A DNA stretch of 64,000 nucleotides, taken from Tillandsia leiboldiana. Its lineage: Eukaryota > Streptophyta > Magnoliopsida > Poales > Bromeliaceae. Position 1 is the stretch's first letter. Every line of letters begins with the position of its first letter. The DNA lies in assembly GCA_029204045.2 (NCBI GenBank), contig CM055068.1, positions 38,259,000-38,322,999 of the forward strand, read 5' to 3'. The position numbers were made by a program, and so were the translations under genes. Below the pieces are notes generated by a model. It saw only the letters and a program-made list of their open reading frames with translations, was not told where the DNA came from and searched no databases. Shown in pieces: positions 50,511-58,649 of this stretch.

Positions 50511-50795
50511 AATTTTGGTTTCACTTTTCCCTCTTAGATTAGGAGCACCGGTCACACCTTAACCTGCTACCCCTGTTAGACTCTCTCTCTGGCTCCCTCT
50601 CTCTAGGATCCTTAAGTATTAGGCGAAGCCTCCCCCGGCCGATGTGCGCGGGCGGGCTTCGAAGCATAGGAGAACCTTGTGTACTCGGGGCCCGTTAAGG
50701 GCCATGCAAGGAATAAATAGGCTCCACCCTATGCCTTGCAGCCGAGAACCCAATGGGCCGATAGGTAGTTCAGGGCCGCTCCCCAGATAAGGATC
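50511..50795 (+). other. Filler between gag and pol of element D
   Basis: About 285 bp of unrecognised sequence replaces the expected zinc knuckle and aspartic protease coding region (usually around 1 kb). It contains GTAAAATTTTGG right after the gag body and CTCTCTCTAGGATCC about 100 bp later, which resemble a splice donor and acceptor. No protease motif (DTGA/DSGA) is visible in any frame. Confidence 0.6.
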
Positions 50796-51116
50796 AGCGG
50801 TCCCGTGGTAAGGGAATTTCCGGACGTGTTTCCGGCAGAGCTGCCCGGGGCGCCGCCGGAACGAGAAGTCGACTTCCCTATTGAACTACTTCCCGGCACC
50901 AAACCCATCACCAAGGCACCGTACAGGATGGCCTTCGCGGAGTTGAAGGAACTCAAGGCACAGTTGGAGGACCTTTTGGATAAAGGCTTCATCAGACCTA
51001 GCACGTCGCCCTGGGGCGCGCCCGTCCTGTTTGTGAGAAAGAAGGACGGAAGTCTCCGGTTGTGCATCGACTACCGGGAGATAAATAAGGTCACCGTTAA
51101 GAACAAGTACCCCCTG
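50796..51116 (+). pseudogene. pol: Pol of element D, part 1: start of reverse transcriptase (split by element F)
   Basis: An open frame reads VVREFPDVFP, PPEREVDFPIELLPGT, then LLDKGFIRPS, SPWGAPVLFVRKKDGSLR and CIDYREINK, the standard N-terminal fingers of Ty3/gypsy reverse transcriptase. It ends at a codon boundary at 51116 where the LTR of element F begins, and the frame then runs into LTR sequence until a stop at 51254. The in-frame continuation is at 62783, after F. The protease and the region upstream are missing. The gene cannot make a working enzyme as it stands. Confidence 0.93.
51112..51116 (+). repeat. Target site duplication of element F, left (CCCTG)
   Basis: CCCTG precedes the F LTR start and is repeated at 62778-62782 after the F LTR end. 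Confidence 0.95.
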
Positions 51117-51584
51117 TGTGAGGACCTGGATCCCCACGACGAGATTACTGGATCATCTACAGCTCCCGGAGGCCTATGTGGCGTGTTGGTGGGATTTGTG
51201 CCCCAATTGGACATTAGTGTTGGGCTCAGTGTGTTTAATGGATCACGTGGGTGATCATTGGACTCCGTCGGATCGTTAGAAGTGGTTTCGCGCGAAGTGG
51301 ATATTAAATGTGGACTCAGTGCGAAGTTCGGACCAAGGATTACCTTTCCGGATGCCTTCGGCAAATTTTGGAGTTGGAATTTGGCGAAATGGACATCAAA
51401 TTCGGATTCAGCGCGCGAAAACGGTTAAAACGGACTACCCACTTGTTATTTTTGGGCTCTGGACACTGTTCACGCCGGAACAGTGTTTCCGGCGGCGGCG
51501 GCAGCGGCGGAGCGGCCGCAGGCAGCGCGGCGGACGGAGGCGCGGGCCGCCCGGTCCACGCGGCAGGCGTGCGCCGGGGGCTGG

Positions 51585-52150
51585 ACGCGTGGCGGCTCGG
51601 GAGTGGGCCGGTCCGCGGGGCGCGGTCTACGGGGGAGTGCGGGGCGCACGGTGGGCCGGGGTTGACACGTGGCAGCATCCTAGAGGTGGGTTCACGGCGG
51701 TTGGTCTACGCAGTTTTCGGGATGGCTTGTGGTTTACGGTGCACCGGGGGTGACACGTGGCAGGTTTGCATTGGTTCGGTCCACACGATTTCGTGCACCG
51801 GGTTCACTAGGCAGTGGCATGACACGTGGCGTTCTCCGATTGGTGGGTCTACTGTGCGCGGCAGGGTGGCAGGCGGCGGCGTCAGGCGCACGTGGGCGCG
51901 GTCGGGCGGATTCCCGCGCTTGGGGAGGACACGTGTCGGCGTCTGGGGGGCGCGACGTGTCGCGCGGGGAGCGGCTGGTGTTGCTGTCAGCTGTTTGGCG
52001 GGCGACGTGGCGGCCCAGGAGGGATTCGGGCGGCTACAGTGTTCGGGCGCAGGGATTTCGGGCTGCTACAGTGCGCGCCCGAAAATTCCCAGCGCCCGGA
52101 AATCGGGACTTATCCGGTATTTCGTCATTTGTTTCTGCAGCCTATAAAAG
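51585..52150 (+). promoter_or_regulatory. LTR promoter of element F 5' LTR: G-box/ABRE array and TATA box
   Basis: ACACGTGGC occurs at 51665, 51753 and 51822. ACGCGTGGC is at 51585, CACGTGGG at 51889, GACACGTGTC at 51928 and CGACGTGGC at 52003. Three of these follow a TG or TTG in the form TGACACGTGGC. The TATA box CTATAAAAG is at 52142-52150. GCTACAGTG repeats lie between (52033, 52066). The array is duplicated in the 3' LTR and could drive transcription into flanking DNA. Confidence 0.75.
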
Positions 52151-54711
52151 GCGATCCGAGCCTTCTTCTTCTCCTTTTTCCGCCATTTCCAAGCCTCCTC
52201 TCGCCGGAGTGTCTTCAGCAAAGTTGATCCTCGTGTTTGGCTGCATCTTTCTGCAAAGTTTTGGGATTTTTGGTGGCACGCTTATCGAGGTTTCTATTTT
52301 TACGGCGCGGCGCGACGCTCGTTCGTTTGTGGTCTTCTTCGTCGCGTTTTGGTGCGAGGACTCCCCCGGCTTACCCCGAGCACCTTTTTCAGTGATTCTT
52401 GCGCCGTTGGCTTCACGACAGGTAGGGCTATGTTTCCCATGTTTACTGGTTTTTTCCCATTCCGAGCTTTTCATGGGTCTTTCGGATCATCTTGTAACCC
52501 CTTTTTCTGGGCGGAGTTCTGGGACAGTGGCGCGGTGTTTTGGCGATATCTTCGCGCACAGGCATCGGATAGGGGCGATTCAAGAGGCGATTTGCATCTA
52601 CACATCACGAGGAATATGCCCAAATTTTCTTGGAATTTTATGAATATTTCCCGAAGGTGAAGATTATCTGTGAACAGTAATTGTTGCTACAGTTTTTGAG
52701 TGTAGTTTGATTCGGGGTGGGTCCCTTGTCGGAATTGTTTCTCAGTGTAGGAAGCTCGGAATTGGACGTGCAGGTACTCGTTTCGAAGGTATCGACGCGA
52801 GGATTACTGTGGTATTTTATTGGATTTTTCTGGGCACTTGCAGCAGGTGAAATATGCGCGGCTTTGGGACTGATTTTCAGATTGTGTATGTTTGGTTGAT
52901 TTTGGAATAAAAGTGTAATGTTGAGCGTTATTGTTGTGCCCAGGGGTGTTTTTAGCTGTTTGAAGCCGAGGCTTGCGCGACTTGTACCGTGGGTGTTATG
53001 TTGGCAGATTTTGGACCGCGGGCGTCTACCCACTTCACCGACTTCAGGTTTGCCTTGGGTTAAGCGCTTCAGGTGGGTGAGCTTATTTTCAGTAATTGTT
53101 TAAGGCAATGTTTATGCTGTGGCAAGTATAAGTCCACTTGTGGGGATGTCACCCCTCTATGACTGATGCATGCAAGTGTAGGGTACATAGTTTATATTGG
53201 TAAGTAGGTAAGCTTGTTATTGATATTGGTATAAATGATTGCAAGAATAGTATTTATGAGGTATACTGAGGACTTGCATGACTTGGATATCTGTGTGATG
53301 ACTAGTGTAAGCTTACCTAGGATGATGTTACCCTATGAAATTATATAACATGCCATGTTAGCACATAGCCTTTCTTGTGGTTGGATTATGATTTGGGACA
53401 GGATTTCGTAGCTATGTGCGGATTTGTACTCTGAGGAGTTATTATGATCATTCTATTAATGAACCCTGAGTTGTGGACAGATCTAGTTTTGGGATTCCGG
53501 CATGTTGCTTATTCCTAAGGAACTATTATTATGCTTTAGCCCCCTTTATTTCCTTGAGGACATTTGCATGCTTGTATGGTCATGTAGTTAGGCCATCTTT
53601 TACTGCTGCACTACTTATTGGAACTTGACTTAGGAGAAACCATGCTTTTCTTTTCTCCTTCTTGTTAGTCAGGTGGTCAGTGTTGCTCGGGTTCGAGCAG
53701 GGGGTCTGGGTAGTGTATAGTCGGGACATCGTGTCTGGGCAGGTTGGTTTAGTTGTGGGGCTTTGCGGCAACCGCGGATATTGGGCGGTTGACCGGGTGT
53801 TTCTCTCTGCACCTGATTGGGTATCAGTTTCTTTAGTGGATGGAGTTTCCCACTTATCGTTTAGTGCATCCGATTGAGGTCGGGTCTTTCCTTAGTGGTT
53901 GAGCTTTCCCACTTTGATCAGAGTCGTGATCCAGTCCTGCTACATTGAGACACTTGACAGAGATACTTGTTACTGAGATGTACTTTACTCGTGTGGGTCG
54001 CTCCCCTCGAGTGCCACTCCGGAGGTAGGCTTGACCGAGCCGTGTGCCGGTCTGTTACTTATATTTTTGACCGAGCCGTGTGCCGGTCCGTTACATATCT
54101 TGAGATCGAGCCGTGTGCCGATCAGTTACTGAGTTCGACAGCAGAGCAGGCAGTACCGGGTGTCATACCGGTTCATTTGATTGGGTTTATTTCGGTCAGA
54201 TACTTTATTGTTACACTCGTGCCTGGGGGCCGAGTGCAGACTGGTAGTTGAGTTTAGATCAGTGCTAGTATTGTCGAGAGCCGTCTGGTTGACGGTGGTC
54301 CCGTGTTGTTGCGAGTACTTTGACCGCTGTGTGAGAGGTTGAGCATCTTGATTCTATCCGTTCTGAGAGAGAGAGTGGATTTTGACCTTAGCCTGCATGT
54401 TTCTCTCCTCGATAGCGAGCTTGTCCGTTTGGACGCCCTACGTAATTCCTGCCCGTCAGCGGGAGGTGGTTGTAGGTGGGCGCAGGTTTGACTGGACCAG
54501 ATGTGGCAGTCAGTTCGATTGGGTCGGTGGTGCACTTCATGTGCTAGTGGTTGCATACCACTGTTTGGTTCTCCCCCTTTTAGCCTTTAGTTAGGGGCAG
54601 GATAGCTGTTGAGAGTTTCCAGCGTACTCATTTCAGTCTTATGACTTGGGTTAGTTTTTGTCTCTTGAGGACTTGGTGGGCAGACCGTCGGGTCTGGCGG
54701 TGGTACCCACT

Positions 54712-54790
54712 GAGAACTCCCTTTTTGGAGTAGTTCTCACACCCTTTGGGGGTTTTTCCCCCTTTTTCTCTCCTCTTCTTTGTTTTGCAG
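54712..54790 (+). promoter_or_regulatory. Conserved LTR hairpin and splice-acceptor-like tract, element F
   Basis: GAGAACTCC and GGAG-T-AGTTCTC pair with one bulge. A second stem of G and C runs follows (GGGGG, CCCCC), then a pyrimidine tract ending TTTGTTTTGCAG. The same order is found in B, Y, X, A, G and III. Confidence 0.5.
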
Positions 54791-55251
54791 AGTCTTAGCT
54801 GGTGTTGCCGACTCTGCGGTTGTTGATCGTGGCGAGGGAGTCGCGAGCTAGATCCCTACCCGGCGTTGGAGAGTAGCGGTACCCTTCTGAGGAGATCATC
54901 AGTAGATTAGCGGTTTCTTTTCCTCTTTTGAGAGACTTGTAGTGAGGATATTTTGTATTGAGAGACTGTACACTGTTGTATATTTATTGGAGTTACCTCC
55001 CAGTTGGGTTTAGAGCTTGTACTTGAGGATTTATTATTATTATTATTTTGGGAGGCAGACAGTGTTGTTTATTTCCAGTTGTACAGTGATTGATTTTAGT
55101 TACAGCAGATTCTTATTATAGCCCTGATATCTGTTTAGTTGTAGCACTTTTCTTGCAGGTGGGACGCTTCGCCTATGCAGGTTGGCATAGGTGGCGGATC
55201 TGTTGGCGGGCCCGGGTCGCAGTTTCGACCCTGGGGCGTGACAGATTAGAG

Positions 55252-55264
55252 TGGTATCGGAGCC
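55252..55264 (+). other. Primer binding site of element F (tRNA-iMet)
   Basis: TGGTATCGGAGCC starts 8 nt after the LTR end. It has one mismatch to the tRNA complement (G for A in CAGAGC), although the insertion is recent. Confidence 0.88.
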
Positions 55265-55419
55265 TAGGTTGTAGGTCATGGTGGACTTAGAAACCCTAGG
55301 CTTTTGGTTTGACCCTTGACTGACTTCGTGAGAGTCGTGATTTTGCGAGAGTCCTGATTGAGTTTTATACCTCTCCCAAGGGACGGGAGGAGTGATTGGC
55401 ATGTTTATTCTCCTAAGTA

Positions 55420-55445
55420 ATTATGTTGGCTGCAGACAACATAAT
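55420..55445 (+). promoter_or_regulatory. Leader hairpin with palindromic loop, element F
   Basis: Arms ATTATGTTG and CAACATAAT surround loop GCTGCAGA (palindrome CTGCAG). It starts 155 nt after the primer site. Identical to A's copy. Confidence 0.62.
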
Positions 55446-56902
55446 GCTGTGGAACGGGTGACATGCTTTAGACTTTCGCTGGATTGGGTCGAGTGTTGTT
55501 GTGTGCTGTTTTGTTGTTTCGTCGTGGCGAGCGGTGTCTCCCCGACGTTGGGTTTTGACCGTGTGCATCCTGTCATGGCAGTTGAGCTTGAGCAGTTGGT
55601 TTTGGGCCGGATACCTGGATTGAGGTCAGAGAACCCCGGACCCAGATGACAGGATTGTCAGAGGCTTATCAGCGGCTGTGGGAGCAGCTGGTCTTGGTGA
55701 CACAGTTGTCGGAGCACTGAGTAGCCCCCTCTGTGCCAAGGTTTAGTGTCGAGGCACCGAGGCAGGGTGGATGGTTGACAGCTGGTGAGCTGTGGGACAT
55801 GATCGACCTATGGAGCCATGTTTGGCAGATGAACCACCCCGACTCGTAAGATTGAGTTTAGAGCCCTTAGAGGCAGAGTCGCGGCTGGTGGTGATGGAGT
55901 GATTAGTTGAGAGCCTCCCTGTGCTTGTGAGTGTATGCAGTTGTTGAACCGCGCGCTCCAGATTCGAGGGACGAGGCGCATAGGATATATGAGATTGGGA
56001 GTGGATTGCGCCAGGGCACCTTTCTGTTATTCAGTCCCTCCATTGTAGATTTAGACGCCTCGGTGGAGCAGGCACAGTGTATGGAGCGCGGCATTGCAGT
56101 TCCTTTGGATAGGGATCTGCCGCCAGAGGTGAGTTCTGGATTTTGGCGTTTGGCGCCGGATGACGGAGGACAGATCGGCCGGCAGGGGCATGACTAATTT
56201 TCTTTCTTGGATGACGAATTCCCGAGATGTCAGAGGTCGAGTGGACCCCGAAGGCGACATCAGTATTTTATCAGAGTGGCGCAGCGATAGCGTGGATTTG
56301 TTATCTGCGGAGGACCTTATTCGTCGCCTCATTGTGGTCAGAGACAGAGGTCGTGCTTCCTAGTGATAGCCCTGATTTTCAGGCAGATTGAGCGACAACC
56401 ACTTGCTTTGAGCGGATGAATCTGTGCCGCCCGGTTGGAGGGCGCCACGGTAGTGGATTGAGTGTCGCAGGTGGGATTTCACCACGGTAGTCGGAGTTAG
56501 AGCATGCTCCACTCTTACATGGGTTAGAGGCAGATTTGTTACCACGTGCACTAGAGGTACAGGTTCCTGTTGTTGTTGTTGTGCACGTGGAGGAGGCTTT
56601 TGGATCATGTCCAGTGCGGCCGAGACCGCGAGACACCGGCAGAGTTATTGGAAATTATAGCAATTAGGTGTTTTGACCTTATGCTTGAGATTGTTGGGCA
56701 CTATGCCACAGGATGTTCGACTGCGGCAAAAGAGGACTTGATCTTCGGCAAGACGGGCAATTGGAGGCTTGCTCGTTGAGGTTGTTAGAGCAATCTGGTT
56801 TTAGCGACAGGGTGAGAGGTGCTTACGGCGGCACCGGGACTCAGAGATATCTCTGTTGCCTGCGAGATCCCGTGTGTGATTTCACCTTAGTTGTTGGTAA
56901 TG

Positions 56903-57013
56903 CCGCCGGTTAGGGAGATAGAGATTGCGTTTGACGTGGTTCGAGGAACCGCGCCACCCGGGACGGCACCTCATTGGATATCGCCGGTAGAGCTGAGAGA
57001 GAGACTTGGCACT
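56903..57013 (+). pseudogene. Reverse-transcriptase N-terminal remnant in element F
   Basis: The forward frame gives PPVREIEIAFDVVRGTAP then SPVELRERLG. It corresponds residue for residue to PPEREVDFPIELLPGT and AFAELKELKAQ of element D at 50855, so it is a recognisable RT linker. The fingers and catalytic motif do not follow. Confidence 0.65.
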
Positions 57014-57233
57014 GTTGCAGGGTCCGATGGATCGAGGGGTCTGTTTGACCTAGTGCCACGCCGTTGGTATACGGTGGTGATGCCACATCGTTGATACACG
57101 GATGTGAGGGTCCTTTTGTGGTATCCAGGACCTTATGATGGAATTATACTCCGGCAGTTGGTGTATGATGCGAGTACCCACTTGGTGTTAGACAGCTGAG
57201 GACTTCGCCTAGGTGGCGTTTTGGACGCGGTGG

Positions 57234-57290
57234 GGGCATTATGAGTTGTTAGTGAGGCCAATGGAATGACGATTGCCCTGTGGATTTCAA
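57234..57290 (+). pseudogene. RT palm-region remnant in element F
   Basis: GHYELLVRP is followed by ATGGAATGACG, a broken match to the GHYEF-VMPFGLTNAP block (about 62915-62962 in element D). The catalytic block that should follow about 25 codons later is not present. Confidence 0.45.
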
Positions 57291-58637
57291 GATCTGAGGA
57301 ATAGTAGGTCCCGGTTGTACTTGGACGGACTGGGAGTGGTATTTTCCCGGTGATATTTTGATTTACTCCCAGAGTGACTTGGAGTACGAGGAGCGCTTTG
57401 TGGATGTGCTATCATGCCCGTGGGGATGAAGCGGTATGCCAAGTTATTGAAGTACAAGTTGTAGCTGCAGAAGCATACCTTCTTGGGTCGCTTTGTTCGA
57501 GCCGTAGGGGCGGCGGTGGAACCCGACCTAATGGATGTTATTCAAGTTGACTGAGACCAACTTTCGTTTTTGAGGTGAGGAGCTTCTAGACTTGGCGGTG
57601 CCGAGAGAGCATGGCCAATGGATAATGTGTCTGATATTAGCGCCAATGCTAGTGTTTCCTGTGTTGGGAGATGGAATTGTGTGAGTTAGTGATGCCTCCC
57701 CTTTGTGGCGGTAGAGTTACCATGGGTGGATCTTCGGTCCACGCTTCATGAGTCCAACCCTATGAGTGTTGTGGCAGGATGAACCGCTGTTTTGCAGGCA
57801 GCTTAGATTCCACGGTTGAGCCTTCAGTACGTCCTTTATTCCCAGCTTGGATTGTTATACCTGGGCGTAGGCCATGCCTGCTTGGCTATCAGTTTTGATT
57901 ACTCAGCATCTTGAGTGGGATTTTCGCGGATTGTTGTTGCCGATTTGGGATTTTGACCGCGAGTTTGAGCCTCCGCATTTTTATCGCCTTTCGAGCCAGT
58001 TTTCCCTCCCGTTCACTGACGGTTTGGTCCCCGTCAGGGCATCCTTTCGACCCGTGGATCTGTTGGAGTTATGTTGGCTTGTTGAGTGTCCAACCGTGGC
58101 TTGAAATTGTGTCTCTTGAGGATCCCTTTTGAGGGTAGCTCGTGGTTGAGTAGGCCACTCGGGTGATTTTGGATCGGAAGTAACCGAGTGAAGACCCCAG
58201 CTTATTGGATCTTTTTCCTCATAGGATGAATTTGTGGGTATACTTCGGGTGATCCTGGTTGAGTAGACACCAGGAGGTGGTTTGGGGCGTGTTGCGCTGT
58301 TGATTATTCTGTTTCCCCCGGCTCTTGATGGGGCCTCTGTGTTGTTTCATGTCTCAGCTCTGGAGTGTGTTGCTTTTGGATCCCTCGCCCGTGATCGACT
58401 TGCCCCTTTTGAGATCTGTGATTGTTGGAGTACGAAGGACGCCCGTTGCGATTTCTGGCTCGTGAGATGAGAAAATCGCATGTCGGGCCATGCCGTACTT
58501 GTTGTTGTTGTTGTTGGGAAGTAATCACGGGGAGTGAGTGATGTTTCGGGAGCTGGAGGCTTTATTGATGAATACCTACCCGTGGTATGTGGGACCCTTG
58601 GGGGATTTGAGCTAGTTTCGAGGACGAAACTTTTCTT

Positions 58638-58649
58638 AGTGGGGGAGGA
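58638..58649 (+). other. Polypurine tract of element F
   Basis: AGTGGGGGAGGA lies directly before the 3' LTR. Confidence 0.88.

Larger units (their letters stand above)
51117..55243 (+). mobile_element. Element F, 5' LTR (family I, 4127 bp)
   Basis: It starts TGTGAGGACCTGG and ends TGGGGCGTGACA. By eye it differs from the 3' LTR by about six substitutions and three single-base length changes, so F is very young. In order: G-box array (51585-52010), TATA box (52142-52150), two modules with TATCGACG-like sequence ending in CAG-GTGAAA, a run of GAGCCGTGTGCCG repeats (54035-54125), the hairpin GAGAACTCC...AGTTCTC (54712-54738) with a polypyrimidine tract ending TTTTGCAG (54790), and the terminal hairpin CCTATGC/GCATAGG (55172-55191). 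The open frames of up to 304 codons in both LTRs are identical only because the LTRs are. Confidence 0.95.
55244..58649 (+). mobile_element. Element F internal region, decayed gag-pol (non-autonomous)
   Basis: 3.4 kb with no intact gene although the LTRs are almost identical, so F was already dead when it inserted and must have used proteins made elsewhere. Pol traces: PPVREIEIAFDVV followed by SPVELRE (from about 56903), GHYELLVRP (57234) and WSTKDARCD (58426). The last carries the same changes as in A and B, so the decay predates their spread. The end TTTCGAGGACGAAACTTTT and the polypurine tract are intact. Confidence 0.85.

Noticed and set aside
50513..50616. A true intron between gag and pol of element D (GT...AG edges)
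   Set aside because: Edges look plausible, but removing it would not join gag to pol in a sensible frame and the protease is still missing. Left as a minor note.
51308..52643. Open frames of 279 and 304 codons, repeated at 58841-60029
   Set aside because: They lie in the two LTRs of element F, span promoter and TATA box, and match no protein. Their conservation only reflects LTR identity.
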